A DNA stretch of 64,000 nt from Geotalea sp. SG265 (GTDB lineage: Bacteria; Desulfobacterota; Desulfuromonadia; Geobacterales; Geobacteraceae), in contig NZ_JAKZFT010000001.1 of NCBI RefSeq assembly GCF_022808985.1, positions 434,001 to 498,000 on the forward strand. Reading direction: 5' to 3'. A program made the translations under genes and the position numbers. Under the pieces are notes generated by a model that worked only from the letters and a program-made list of their open reading frames with translations, searched no databases and was not told the DNA's origin. Shown piece by piece: positions 25,511 through 35,558 of the stretch; the first letter of the stretch is position 1, and each line of letters opens with the position of its first letter.

Positions 25511-27056
25511 AGGCATTCGCCATAAGACTTTTGCCGGTCATTTCCTTGGGCTTCTCCACCCCCAGAATCTCCAGCATGGTCGGCGCGATGTCGGCAAGGA
25601 TCGCCGGATGCAGTTTCACCGATTTGCGCGTGTCGTCCACCAGGATGAAGGGGACCAAGTCGCAGGTGTGGGCGGTGTGGGGTCCGCCGTTCTCGTCGAC
25701 CATCATTTCCGCATTGCCATGGTCGGCGGTTATGATGGCACGCCCACCAAGGCTCAGGACCTTCGCCACCAGCCTGCCGACACACTCGTCCACCGCCTCG
25801 ACCGCCTTTACTGCGGCATCAAGCATGCCCGTATGGCCCACCATATCTGCATTGGCGAAATTGAGGATGATGACATCATAAATATCCTGATCGAGCCGCT
25901 TGAGGAGCTCTTCGGTCACCGGGTAAGCACTCATTTCCGGCTTCTGGTCATAGGTTGCAACCTCCTTGGGAGAGGGGATCAGTGCCCTATCCTCGCCCGG
26001 AAAAGGAACCTCGCTGCCGCCGTTGAAGAAGAAGGTGACGTGGGCATATTTTTCCGTTTCGGCGATGCGCAGCTGCTTAAGCCCAGCCTTGCCCAGCACA
26101 TCCCCCAGGATGTTCTTCAGTTCCTCGGGACCAAAGGCGACCGGCAGACCGAAGGTTTCATCGTAGGTGGTCATGCAGGCGTAAGAGGCAAGCTTCGGCC
26201 AGCAGGGGCGCTGAAAGCCGCTGAAGGCAGTGTCGGTGAGGCTGCGGGTGATCTCCCGGGCGCGGTCCGAGCGGTAGTTGAAGAAAATGAAACCGTCCCT
26301 CTCGGCAATCCTGCCGATTGCAGCACCATCCCGGGTAATGATCGAAGGGATGACGAATTCGTCGGTGACGCCGTTCCCATAGCTCTTCTCGATGGCTGCC
26401 GCCGCGGAAGGGTACTCTTCTCCCTCGCCGCAGACCATGGCCCGATACGCTTTCTCGACCCGCTCCCAGCGATTGTCCCGATCCATGGCATAGTAGCGGC
26501 CGATAACCGTGGCGATGCGGCCGCAGCCAATCTTCGCTATCTCTGCCTCAAGCTGAGCCAGGTAATCTGCGCCACTTTGGGGGGGAGTGTCACGGCCGTC
26601 CAGCAGGCAGTGGACAAAGACCTCGTTCACTCCCTGCTGCTTCGCCAATTTCAGAAGTGCGTAGAGATGGGTATTGTGGGAATGGACGCCGCCGTCGGAA
26701 AGGAGCCCGGCAAGGTGGAGCCTGCCGCCGGCAGCCTTGGTCTTGGCGATGCAGTCGAGAAGAACGGGATTGGTAAAGAAATCGCCGTCGTCGATGGCCT
26801 TGGAAATGCGCGTCAGGTCCTGATAAACGATACGCCCGGCGCCAATGTTCAGATGCCCCACCTCCGAGTTGCCCATCTGCCCCTCGGGGAGCCCCACCGA
26901 CATGCCGGAAGTCCCCATCCGGGTGCAGGGATACTCGGCGCAGAGCCGGTCCATGTTTGGGGTCAGCGCCTGGGCAATGGCGTTGTTATCGGAGTTGGGA
27001 TTGATCCCCCAACCATCGAGGATCATGAGCAATAAGGGCTGTTTCGGCATCGGCAT
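25509..27056 (-). CDS. gpmI: 2,3-bisphosphoglycerate-independent phosphoglycerate mutase
   Basis: 515 aa, full length. Interconverts 3- and 2-phosphoglycerate in glycolysis/gluconeogenesis with two Mn ions. The N-terminal metal motif [14 protein letters not shown] and catalytic Ser64 in [16 protein letters not shown] are present. So are the inter-domain [14 protein letters not shown] and the C-terminal metal ligands in [11 protein letters not shown] and [15 protein letters not shown]. It follows rlmH and closes the proB-to-gpmI operon. Confidence 0.97.
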   Translation of the reverse strand: MPMPKQPLLLMILDGWGINPNSDNNAIAQALTPNMDRLCAEYPCTRMGTSGMSVGLPEGQMGNSEVGHLNIGAGRIVYQDLTRISKAIDDGDFFTNPVLLDCIAKTKAAGGRLHLAGLLSDGGVHSHNTHLYALLKLAKQQGVNEVFVHCLLDGRDTPPQSGADYLAQLEAEIAKIGCGRIATVIGRYYAMDRDNRWERVEKAYRAMVCGEGEEYPSAAAAIEKSYGNGVTDEFVIPSIITRDGAAIGRIAERDGFIFFNYRSDRAREITRSLTDTAFSGFQRPCWPKLASYACMTTYDETFGLPVAFGPEELKNILGDVLGKAGLKQLRIAETEKYAHVTFFFNGGSEVPFPGEDRALIPSPKEVATYDQKPEMSAYPVTEELLKRLDQDIYDVIILNFANADMVGHTGMLDAAVKAVEAVDECVGRLVAKVLSLGGRAIITADHGNAEMMVDENGGPHTAHTCDLVPFILVDDTRKSVKLHPAILADIAPTMLEILGVEKPKEMTGKSLMANA

Positions 27057-27141
27057 TCTCCTTGGACAGAATTATAAAACAAAGGAAGGTCCACAGATCA
27101 ACCGGATTCCATCAATGCATCGGTATAACCTGCGGATTGAA

Positions 27142-27603
27142 TCAATGATGATACGGTTCGCCGTTGATAATGGTAAAGCCCCGGTAGATTTGCTCCAGCA
27201 GGAAGATGCGCACCATCTGGTGTGTGAAAGTCATGCGCGAAAGGGCAATGGTCTTGAAGGCCCTGGAGCGGAAGGCCTCGCTGAAGCCGTAAGCGCCGCC
27301 AACCGCAAAGACCAGTTCCTGGGTGCCGCCATCCCGATTTGACTCCAGGAAACGGGCCAGTTCCGGCGAGGTCAGCTGCTCTCCCCGCTCGTCAAGAAGG
27401 ACCAGGCGCGCGTTCTTCGGCAGGAGCTTCAGGAGTCGCTCCCCCTCCCGCTCGCGCATGGCCTCGGCAGCGGCCCCCTTCTCCTCTCTTGCTTCGGCAA
27501 AATCGATGGCCATGTACCGACCGATGCGTCCCGCATATTCATCGATACCTCGCCTTACCCACTCCTCCTGGGTTTTGCCGACCCAGAGGACCTTGAGCCT
27601 CAT
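27142..27603 (-). CDS. rlmH: 23S rRNA pseudouridine-1915 N3-methyltransferase RlmH
   Basis: 153 aa, the family's usual size. A small SPOUT-class methyltransferase acting on helix 69 of 23S rRNA in assembled ribosomes. The start MRLKVLWVGKT, the middle RLVLLDERGEQLTSPELARF and the knot region ELVFAVGGAYGFSEAFRSRA with the end SLSRMTFTHQMVRIFLLEQI-like segment (ALSRMTFTHQMVRIFLLEQ) are diagnostic. It overlaps rsfS by four bases, a very common pairing. Confidence 0.96.
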   Translation of the reverse strand: MRLKVLWVGKTQEEWVRRGIDEYAGRIGRYMAIDFAEAREEKGAAAEAMREREGERLLKLLPKNARLVLLDERGEQLTSPELARFLESNRDGGTQELVFAVGGAYGFSEAFRSRAFKTIALSRMTFTHQMVRIFLLEQIYRGFTIINGEPYHH

Positions 27604-27986
27604 CGTTCCTTGTCTTCCCAGAGGTATTCTTCAGGGATTTCCACCAGTGGGCAAGCGCTCCACATCTCGTCCAGGTTGTAGTGGCGGCGCACCTCTTCCT
27701 GGAAAACATGCAGGATGACATCGCCGTAATCGATGATAATCCAGCGTCCCTCCTGCATTCCTTCGATGTCCAGCGCCTTGCCGAACTTCTTCAGTCCCTG
27801 GCGTACCGAATCGGCAATGGCCTGGGTTTGCTTGTCGGAGCGACCAGTGGCCAGCACCAGGTAATCGGCTATGGTGGAGTGCCTGCTTATCTCGAAAATT
27901 TTAACATCCAGGGCTTTTTTGTCCAAGGCGAGTGCCGCACACTGGATGGCCCGTTCCTTTGAATCTAGTACTTTATTATCGAGCAT
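27600..27986 (-). CDS. rsfS: Ribosomal silencing factor RsfS
   Basis: 128 aa. RsfS binds L14 on the 50S subunit and blocks subunit joining under starvation. Family motifs are IADYLVLATGRSDKQTQAIA and EGMQEGRWIIIDYGDVILH (with the conserved W and GD) and the following VFQEEVRRHYNLDEMW. It lies between nadD (overlap of 11 bases) and rlmH, the standard order in many bacteria. Confidence 0.95.
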   Translation of the reverse strand: MLDNKVLDSKERAIQCAALALDKKALDVKIFEISRHSTIADYLVLATGRSDKQTQAIADSVRQGLKKFGKALDIEGMQEGRWIIIDYGDVILHVFQEEVRRHYNLDEMWSACPLVEIPEEYLWEDKER

Positions 27987-28626
27987 CGTTGTAAATCCTC
28001 TGTTCCTTTATATATTGCTCCACGGCTGCAGGAAGCAGGTATTTTATGGAGCGCCCCTGGCGGGCCAGTCGGCGGATTTCACTTGAAGAAATATCCAGAA
28101 GGGTCCCAGAAACGGCGTAAACTGAATTCCCTGAACAGTGTTCGAGGCGTTTTTCTGCGACATGATAAGTGAACTGATCAGCTATGGCAGCGGGGAGCGC
28201 CTGATCAAGGGGATCAGCGAGGGCGCCGGGGCGCGATACCACCACCAGGTTGCAGAGGCAGAAAATTTCCGCGTATTCTCGCCACGAGCCGATATCGAGA
28301 AAGGAATCGCTGCCGATGATGAAGAAGAACTCGTCGCTGGGAAACGTGCCATGTAGCTCCTGCAGCGTGTGGATAGAATAGGAGGTCCCGCCACGTCTCC
28401 CCTCCAGGTCGGAGACGGTAAAGCAAGGGTTGTCGGCAATGGCCAGCCGCACCATCTCATAACGGACCTTGAAAGAGAGTTCCCCGGCCAGGAGCTTGTG
28501 TGGCGGTGAAGCGGTCGGCATGAACATCACCCGCTCCAGGTCGAGGCGGTCCCGCACCTCCTCGGCAATGCGCAGATGTGCATTGTGGATGGGATTGAAG
28601 GTACCGCCAAGGATACCGATCCTCAC
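27976..28626 (-). CDS. nadD: Nicotinate-nucleotide adenylyltransferase NadD
   Basis: 216 aa from a GTG start at 28626 (VRIGILGGTFNPIHNAHL), with a clear caggggggc ribosome site. An ATG at 28686 would add 20 unconserved residues and overlap proA. NadD adenylates nicotinate mononucleotide in NAD synthesis. GGTFNPIHNAHL is the nucleotidyltransferase motif (HNAH in place of the usual HxGH), and DISSSEIRRLARQGRSIKYL is the C-terminal ISSxxIR motif. Part of the proBA-rsfS-rlmH operon. Confidence 0.95.
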   Translation of the reverse strand: MRIGILGGTFNPIHNAHLRIAEEVRDRLDLERVMFMPTASPPHKLLAGELSFKVRYEMVRLAIADNPCFTVSDLEGRRGGTSYSIHTLQELHGTFPSDEFFFIIGSDSFLDIGSWREYAEIFCLCNLVVVSRPGALADPLDQALPAAIADQFTYHVAEKRLEHCSGNSVYAVSGTLLDISSSEIRRLARQGRSIKYLLPAAVEQYIKEQRIYNDAR

Positions 28627-28660
28627 GCCACGCCCCCCTGCACTGTCTGGCGGTCGCCGG

Positions 28661-29920
28661 TCACTGCCGGATCTGCCCTTCACCATAGACGATGAATTTG
28701 GTGGTGGTCAGGTCCTCCAGCCCCATGGGGCCGAAGGAATGGAGCTTGGTGGTGGAGATGCCTATTTCCGCACCAAGGCCGAGCTGATTGCCATCGGAAA
28801 AGCGGGTCGAGGCATTGACCAGGACGACGCTGGAGTTGACCTCCCGTAGAAAACGTTGGGAGTTGCCATAATCGCTGGTGATGATCGCTTCCGTGTGCAA
28901 CGATCCGTATTTATTGATATGGGCGATCGCTTCGTCCATATCGTCCACCACCCGGACCGCCAGGATCAGTTCCAGGTATTCCGCGTACCAGTCCTCTTCA
29001 GTGGCAGGCGTCGCTTCCGGGGCGAACTGGCGAAAGGCATCGTCACCACGCAACTCCACCTTGAGCGTTGCAAGGGCCTCGTGAATGCGGGGAATGAATG
29101 TCTCCGCCAAGTCTTTATGAATAAGAAGCGTTTCCAGGGCATTGCAGACCCCCGGTCGCTGGGTCTTGGAGTTGACGATGATCCGCTCGGCCATATCGAA
29201 ATCGGCCGTAGCATCAACAAAGATATGGCAGACCCCCTTGTAGTGCTTGATGACAGGGATCTTCGAGTTTTCCACGACGAAACGGATCAGGCTCTCCCCA
29301 CCACGGGGAATGATAACGTCGATGAATTCCTCCTGTTTGAGCATCTCCGTCACCCCTTCCCGCTCAGGAAAGGGAATGAGCGAGAGGGCAGCAGCCGGAA
29401 TATTAAGCTTGCCCATTTCCCTCTGGAGCAGCCCGGCGATGGCCACGTTGGAATGGATCGCCTCGGACCCGCCGCGCAGGACCACGGCATTGCCCGCCTT
29501 GAGGCAAAGTGCTGCCGCATCGGAGGTCACGTTGGGGCGCGACTCGTAGATGATGCCGATGACACCGAGGGGAATGCGCATCTTGCCGACGGTGATCTCA
29601 TTGGGGCGCTTCCACATCCGCGTCACCTCCCCCACCGGATCGGGCAGGGCGGCCACTTCACGCAAGCCATCCGCCATGGCCTTGATGCGGGCCTCATTGA
29701 GCATCAACCGGTCAAGCATGGCGGCAGACAGACCCTTCTGTTCTCCCGCCGCCAGGTCCTTGGCGTTCTCCTCGATAATGCTCCGGGCATTGTCTTCCAA
29801 GGCCTGCGCCATCCTGAGCAGCAATTCGTTCTTGGCGGCGGAGGACAGCCGGGCCATGGCAATGGACGCCGCTCTGGCCTCACTCGCTATTTTTTGTATT
29901 TTTTCGGCAACAGTCATCAT
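28661..29920 (-). CDS. proA: Gamma-glutamyl phosphate reductase ProA
   Basis: 419 aa, full length. Second step of proline synthesis, reducing glutamyl-5-phosphate with NADPH. An aldehyde-dehydrogenase fold with the catalytic cysteine in TQRPGVCNALET, PLGVIGIIYESRPNV and the C-terminal NASTRFSDGNQLGLGAEIGIS. It is separated from proB by a 140-base gap that holds a palindromic repeat. Confidence 0.97.
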   Translation of the reverse strand: MMTVAEKIQKIASEARAASIAMARLSSAAKNELLLRMAQALEDNARSIIEENAKDLAAGEQKGLSAAMLDRLMLNEARIKAMADGLREVAALPDPVGEVTRMWKRPNEITVGKMRIPLGVIGIIYESRPNVTSDAAALCLKAGNAVVLRGGSEAIHSNVAIAGLLQREMGKLNIPAAALSLIPFPEREGVTEMLKQEEFIDVIIPRGGESLIRFVVENSKIPVIKHYKGVCHIFVDATADFDMAERIIVNSKTQRPGVCNALETLLIHKDLAETFIPRIHEALATLKVELRGDDAFRQFAPEATPATEEDWYAEYLELILAVRVVDDMDEAIAHINKYGSLHTEAIITSDYGNSQRFLREVNSSVVLVNASTRFSDGNQLGLGAEIGISTTKLHSFGPMGLEDLTTTKFIVYGEGQIRQ

Positions 29921-29962
29921 TCTTCCCCTATCTCCGCAGCTTCAGAAATGTGGATTTTCCGA

Positions 29963-30060
29963 TAAACACAAGGCGCCTGAGGGATCGCACGGAGGCGTAC
30001 ATCTGTACGCCGCACACGGGATCCCGAAAGGCAACGCCGTGATTGCGGAAAAGCCGCATT
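29963..30060. repeat. Intergenic palindromic repeat element, copy 3
   Basis: The core ggaggcgtac-atct-gtacgccgcac (about 29991-30013) is nearly identical to the copy at 8798. It is flanked by caaggcgcctgaggg upstream and attgcggaaaagccgc downstream. It fills the gap between proB and proA. Confidence 0.75.
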
Positions 30061-31188
30061 TCACAGCACCACTAAGTTGTCGCGGTGGATGACATCATCC
30101 CCATACCTATATCCAAGTATCCCTTCGATCTCGGCACTCTTGTGTCCGGCGATCAATTCCATCTCCCGACTGGAGTAGTCGGTGATGCCCCGGGCGAATT
30201 CGGTACCGTCGGGGGTGCAGATCCTGACACAGGCCCCCCGGTCGAATTTTCCCTCCACCCGGATCACGCCGGACGGGAGCAAGCTCCTGCCTTGCTGGGA
30301 AAGGACCTTGAAGGCACCACTATCGACAAAAACCCGGCCTACGGTCCTTTGGGTATAGGCGATCCAGTGCTTGCGCCGGTTGAGGCTGACCTCTGCCGGA
30401 AGGAACAGCGTCCCCACCTCTTCCCCGGTCAGAACCCGTTCCAGATTGCCGGGCTGCCTGCCGTTGATCATCAGCGCGGGCACACCCGACCTTCCTACCT
30501 TCTTGGCAGCGGCGATTTTTGTCGCCATGCCGCCGGTGCCAACCGATGTACCGCTTCCCCCCGCCGCACGCTCCGTCTCCTTGGTAATTGAACGAATCAG
30601 GTGGATAAGTTTGGCAGCAGGATCAGTGCGGGGATCGGCCGTATGAAAACCGTCAATATCGGTAAGAATGACCAGCAGCTGGGCCTCCACCAGGTTGGTC
30701 ACCAGGGCCGAGAGGTTATCGTTGTCGCCGAATTTTATCTCGTCCACCGCCACCGTGTCGTTCTCGTTGATAATGGGAATGATTCCGCATTCAAGGAGGG
30801 TATCGATGGTCGCCCGGGCATTTAGGAAACGGGGCCTGCTCGCCAGGTCGTCGCGGGTCAGAAGCAGCTGTGCGACCTTGATGCCGTGGCCGGCAAAGTT
30901 CTCTTCGTAGGCACGCATCAGCTTCGACTGGCCGATTGCCGCCGCCGCCTGCTTCTGGGGAATGGTCCGCGGCCGGTCCGCCAACCCCAGCTCTCTTCTT
31001 CCAGCAGCAACGGCACCCGATGAAACGAGAATGACCTCGATGCCATGCTCCCGGAACCCCACCAACTCAGCGGCCAGATCCTTGATGCGCTCCATGTCAA
31101 GGCCATTGCCCACGGAGGTGATTACACCGCTGCCGATCTTTATGACGACGCGCTTTACCTTTTTCAGAATTTCTTTTCGCACGAGCAC
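30061..31188 (-). CDS. proB: Glutamate 5-kinase ProB
   Basis: 375 aa. First step of proline synthesis, phosphorylating glutamate. The amino-acid kinase domain (about 1-260) has [41 protein letters not shown] and [15 protein letters not shown]. The C-terminal PUA domain (about 280-365) is present, as in E. coli ProB, with feedback inhibition by proline expected. It is the first gene of the operon, with a promoter and a perfect palindrome just upstream. Confidence 0.97.
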   Translation of the reverse strand: MLVRKEILKKVKRVVIKIGSGVITSVGNGLDMERIKDLAAELVGFREHGIEVILVSSGAVAAGRRELGLADRPRTIPQKQAAAAIGQSKLMRAYEENFAGHGIKVAQLLLTRDDLASRPRFLNARATIDTLLECGIIPIINENDTVAVDEIKFGDNDNLSALVTNLVEAQLLVILTDIDGFHTADPRTDPAAKLIHLIRSITKETERAAGGSGTSVGTGGMATKIAAAKKVGRSGVPALMINGRQPGNLERVLTGEEVGTLFLPAEVSLNRRKHWIAYTQRTVGRVFVDSGAFKVLSQQGRSLLPSGVIRVEGKFDRGACVRICTPDGTEFARGITDYSSREMELIAGHKSAEIEGILGYRYGDDVIHRDNLVVL

Positions 31189-31204
31189 GTACCCGGACCC
31201 TGAT

Positions 31205-31245
31205 TTAAAGATATCTTTAATAGCATGTTTGGCGATCTATGGCAA
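31205..31245 (-). promoter_or_regulatory. Candidate promoter and 16-bp palindrome ahead of proB
   Basis: Minus strand TTGCCA (31240-31245), 17 bases, TATTAA (31217-31222). Overlapping the -10 and the start point is the perfect palindrome TTAAAGATATCTTTAA (31205-31220), a possible operator. Confidence 0.45.
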
Positions 31246-31275
31246 ACGGTCATGAGCAAACCGGACAGTTTCACG

Positions 31276-31304
31276 TTGACAAACCGCTGGGGGGATTTTA
31301 GACT
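31276..31304 (+). promoter_or_regulatory. Candidate sigma-70 promoter for the DUF2062 gene
   Basis: TTGACA (31276-31281), exactly 17 bases, TAGACT (31299-31304), about 27 bases before the TTG start at 31332. Confidence 0.55.
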
Positions 31305-31331
31305 GTTCGCCTGCCGGACAAGGAGCGCTAC

Positions 31332-31814
31332 TTGCTTAACAAGGATCTCTGGAAGAAGAAAATCAAGGCCATACTATCACTGGACAGCCACCCGGGCCAT
31401 ATATCGGCAGGCTTCGCCGTCGGTGTCTTCATCAGCTTCACCCCGTTCTTCGGTCTCCACACCCCCCTGGCCATTGCCGCCGCCTTCGTTTTCCGCCTCA
31501 ACAAGCTCACCTGCATCACCGGAGCCTGGGTCAACACCCCGATCACAGTCATCCCCATTCTCGGGCTCAGCTATAAGCTGGGGAGGATGCTGCGCGGCCT
31601 TCCCTCTGCCGAATTGCACACCACCAGCCTGCAATGGCGGTACCTGGAAAAGCATGCATCGTCCCTGCTGCTCGGCACCTCGATCCTCGGTTTCATTGCC
31701 GCCATTTTCGCCTATTTCATCTGTTATTACCTGGTGCTGCGTTTCAGGCAGAAGGACGAAACATTGGCGGAACTTGCCAACGAAATGGAAGAAACGGGCG
31801 AAGACGTGGAATAA
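31332..31814 (+). CDS. DUF2062 membrane protein
   Basis: 160 aa from a TTG start at 31332 with the ribosome site aaggag. The DUF2062 core is GFAVGVFISFTPFFGLHTPL with AFVFRLNKLTCITGAWVNTP. Hydrophobic segments lie at about residues 28-50, 60-80 and 105-128 (LLLGTSILGFIAAIFAYFIC). The acidic C-terminal tail is cytoplasmic-like. The family is widespread in proteobacteria, without an agreed function. Monocistronic by layout. Confidence 0.85.
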   Translation: MLNKDLWKKKIKAILSLDSHPGHISAGFAVGVFISFTPFFGLHTPLAIAAAFVFRLNKLTCITGAWVNTPITVIPILGLSYKLGRMLRGLPSAELHTTSLQWRYLEKHASSLLLGTSILGFIAAIFAYFICYYLVLRFRQKDETLAELANEMEETGEDVE

Positions 31815-32051
31815 AAAAAAGTTCTTCAGACATTTTCGGAAAGGCAGTCGTGGCATCGGGAGAGAGCGACGAGCTACAGCGGCAAGCGGATACCCGCCGC
31901 ATGTGGAACGGAGAGGGACCCCGCCAATCCAAGCATCATGCGCTATTACGCGGGCGACACCGCAAGGTCCGCAGCTGTGGCGACAGAGCGAACGGACGAT
32001 GTCGCGACTGGCTTCTATTCCGCATATTCCACAGAATTCCCGGAAGAACAT
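31815..32051. other. Non-coding stretch between DUF2062 and pit genes
   Basis: No convincing gene in about 240 bases. Several local inverted repeats can be drawn (for example gcgac...gtcgc near 31970-32011). Minus-strand reading gives an open frame rich in Cys and Arg that resembles no family I know and runs antisense into the DUF2062 gene. It may be a decayed or structured repeat. Confidence 0.4.
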
Positions 32052-32083
32052 AAAAAAAAGGACCGGGGTCACTCCCCAGCCCT
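32052..32083 (-). terminator. Intrinsic terminator behind the phosphate permease
   Basis: Minus strand gggctgggg-agtga-ccccggtcc hairpin (nine pairs with G-U) followed by eight T. Confidence 0.75.
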
Positions 32084-32115
32084 TGATCATTCAGCGGCAA
32101 GACTTTTCCGACCGG

Positions 32116-33109
<994 letters not shown>

Positions 33110-33117
<8 letters not shown>

Positions 33118-33727
33118 TTTTTACCACCACGCTTTCCAGAATATTGGCGGCGTCCTCGCATTTGTCGGTAGCCCTTTCCAGGGTCTCGTAGATTTCCTTC
33201 CACTTGATGAGCTGAATGGGGTCCTTTTCCTCATCGAAAAGGCGGCTGATCGCTTCGCGACAAACCCTGTCCGCTTCGTTTTCCAGCGCATTCACCTCGA
33301 CACAGTACTCACTGATCGGCTCCAGCTTGCCCCCCAGGAGGGCAACCGTCTTGTCGATGGTCTGGCAGGACTTGAGGATGAGAAAAGCCAGTTCCTTCGC
33401 CTCCGGGGTCGGTTTTTCCACGTTGTACATGACCACCCGTTGAGCCGAGGCATCGATCAGGTCGAGGATATCGTCGAGGGCCGAGGAGAGCGCATAGATG
33501 TCTTCCCGGTCAAAGGGGGTGACGAAACTTTTGTTCAACTTCTTGATGATGTCGTGAGTCAGGGAGTCTCCCTTGTGCTCCACATCCTTGATGCGCCGCT
33601 GACTGGTGGCCGGATCGTTGAAACCATCCAGCATATCTTTCAGCAATTCGGCACCCTCGACGATATTGCTTGTCATTTCCTTGAACATGTTGAAAAATTT
33701 CTCGTCTTTGGGAATCAGCCCAAACAT
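33110..33727 (-). CDS. DUF47 PhoU-like Pit accessory protein
   Basis: 205 aa, all-helical. Starts MFGLIPKDEKFFNMFKEMTS, as DUF47 (TIGR00153) proteins do. Acidic metal-binding helices include DVEHKGDSLTHDIIKKLNKS and EDIYALSSALDDILDLID and a C-terminal ATDKCEDAANILESVVVKNA. These cytoplasmic proteins are thought to regulate the adjacent Pit transporter. It precedes pit and overlaps it. A Pho-box-like sequence lies about 100 bases upstream. Confidence 0.92.
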
Positions 33728-33820
33728 GCCGCTACCTCCGGACGGCCCAGAGCATCCTGAACCTGTATATTTATAAAACTCGTAGTAAATAGCATAAATT
33801 CGCCATGGTGCCCACTTAAA

Positions 33821-33838
33821 TGTTACAAATTTGTCACG
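33821..33838. promoter_or_regulatory. Candidate Pho box between DUF47-pit and uppP
   Basis: TGTTACAAATTTGTCACG; on the minus strand it reads as two direct repeats GTGACA/GTAACA at 11-base spacing, the 7-4-7 layout of PhoB boxes. It is also an inverted repeat, so another regulator is possible. Confidence 0.4.
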
Positions 33839-33983
33839 GCGAGTGTTTATTTACAGGAAGTCGCAGCTGTCCCCCTTTTTACCCAAGCTTATCCCCCCTG
33901 TGCACCTTTATTTCCCCCTTGCTTTTGCCTGACGCTTCGCTTATCGTGCTATCCGCTACAGCATCAAAGGAGACCACGCCCAG

Positions 33984-34796
33984 ATGAACCCGCTTCACGC
34001 TACAGTACTCGGCATCGTCCAGGGATTGACCGAAATCCTTCCCATCAGCAGTTCCGCACATCTGATCCTTATCCCCGACTTTCTCAGGTGGCCCGAGTCG
34101 GGAATCACCTTCGATGTCGCCCTCCACCTGGGGACTTTCATCGCCCTTGCCCTCTATTTCCGCACGGACATCATGGAGTTGATCGGCGACTTTTTCACAG
34201 GAATGAGCAACTGGAAGCATCAACCCACGTCGAGGCGGCTGCCGTTCTACATCATCGCCGGCACCGTTCCGGCAGCCATCGTCGGCAAATTGTACGAAAC
34301 CCCCATCGAGGAGCTTTTCAGGAAAAGCCCGACGATCATCTCCCTCTTCCTGATCGTTTTCGGCCTGCTGCTGGCCTTTGCCGACACCAAGGGGGACAAG
34401 CGTTGGAAAATGGACTCCATTACCCTCAAATCGGCACTGATCATCGGGATTGCCCAATGCCTGGCGCTTATACCGGGGGTTTCCCGATCCGGCATTACCA
34501 TTACCGCAGCGCTCCTCCTCGGGTTCAACAGGGAAGCTGCAGCACGGTTTTCGTTCCTGCTGTCCCTTCCCATTGTCGCCGGTGCCGCGGTGTTGAAGGT
34601 GGGCAAGTTGTTCATCACCGGCATCGCCCCGTCCGAAGTGGGACCGCTTCTCATCGGCATCGTCACATCAGCCGTTTTCGGCTATATCAGCGTAGCCTTC
34701 CTGCTGAAGATGATACAGCGCAGCTCCCTTTATCCATTTGTCTGGTACCGACTGGCCGCAGGGTGCCTGTCGCTGGTGTTAATCTATTTCGGCTGA
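33984..34796 (+). CDS. uppP: Undecaprenyl-diphosphatase UppP (BacA)
   Basis: 270 aa membrane enzyme that recycles the undecaprenyl carrier of cell-wall synthesis. Diagnostic motifs: LTEILPISSSAHLILIPDF (the E-rich active motif near the N-terminus) and PGVSRSGITITAALLLGFNR (the PGxSRSG phosphate motif). About eight hydrophobic segments span the chain. The start ATG 33984 has a weak ribosome site. It is followed by radC after ten bases, likely one transcript. Confidence 0.96.
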   Translation: MNPLHATVLGIVQGLTEILPISSSAHLILIPDFLRWPESGITFDVALHLGTFIALALYFRTDIMELIGDFFTGMSNWKHQPTSRRLPFYIIAGTVPAAIVGKLYETPIEELFRKSPTIISLFLIVFGLLLAFADTKGDKRWKMDSITLKSALIIGIAQCLALIPGVSRSGITITAALLLGFNREAAARFSFLLSLPIVAGAAVLKVGKLFITGIAPSEVGPLLIGIVTSAVFGYISVAFLLKMIQRSSLYPFVWYRLAAGCLSLVLIYFG

Positions 34797-34805
34797 GAGG
34801 TGACG

Positions 34806-35492
34806 ATGGGAGGAGGGATCAAGCAGTGGCCCGAGGATGAGCGCCCCAGGGAAAAGCTCCTGAAACGGGGAGCTGCTGCCCTGTCCGATGCCGAGCTCTT
34901 GGCGCTGATCATCGGCACCGGCGATTCCTCCAGCGGTCAGAGCGCATTGGATATGGGAAGACAGCTGCTGGTGGAATTCAGCGACCTGCGCAACCTTGCC
35001 CATGCAACAGCCAGCGAGATCTGCAGCATCAAAGGGGTCGGGCCGGCCAAAGCCGCCTGCGTCAAGGCAGCACTTGAACTGGCAAATCGTTGCGGCACCC
35101 GCCGTTTCGAAACCCTGGAACGCTTCACCTCCCCCGCCCAAGTCTTCGAACATTTTCATTTCGAGTTCCGCAACCAGCGCAAGGAATACTTTCTGGCCCT
35201 GCTCCTGGACGGCAAGAACCGCATTCTCAAACGGGTGCAGGTATCCGAGGGCTCCCTCAATCAAAGCATCATCCATCCCCGCGAGGTCTTCAGCCAGGCA
35301 GTGCGGGAATCGGCAGCCGCCGTCATCCTCGTCCACAACCATCCCACCGGCGATCCGACCCCCAGCCGGGAAGACATGGAGATCACCCGCCGGTTGCGGG
35401 ATGCGGGGGACCTCCTTGGGATCAAAGTACTCGACCATATTATTATCGGCGACGGGGCGTTTCTCAGCTTCGTCGACCGGGGATTGCTCTAG
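34806..35492 (+). CDS. radC: RadC/YeeS JAB-domain protein
   Basis: 228 aa from ATG 34806, with gagagg five bases upstream; an in-frame GTG at 34800 is less likely. The N-terminal helix-hairpin-helix (LRNLAHATASEICSIKGVGP) is followed by a JAMM metal site, VHNHPTGDPTPSREDMEITR. The family's old link to DNA repair has been withdrawn, and its role is unclear. Note that the N-terminal domain of the helicase at 19719 carries the same motif. Confidence 0.93.
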   Translation: MGGGIKQWPEDERPREKLLKRGAAALSDAELLALIIGTGDSSSGQSALDMGRQLLVEFSDLRNLAHATASEICSIKGVGPAKAACVKAALELANRCGTRRFETLERFTSPAQVFEHFHFEFRNQRKEYFLALLLDGKNRILKRVQVSEGSLNQSIIHPREVFSQAVRESAAAVILVHNHPTGDPTPSREDMEITRRLRDAGDLLGIKVLDHIIIGDGAFLSFVDRGLL

Positions 35493-35558
35493 CATTAGAG
35501 GCCGTACCAAAAGAAGGTGCATGAAAAGTCCGAGACAACCTGAACGGAAGGAGCACCT

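Noticed and set aside
25500-27035. Long plus-strand open frame opposite gpmI
   Set aside because: Shadow of a full-length, motif-complete gpmI.
31377-32090. Minus-strand open frame covering the pit-DUF2062 gap
   Set aside because: It continues antisense through most of the DUF2062 gene and has no conserved motif; kept only as an unexplained gap.
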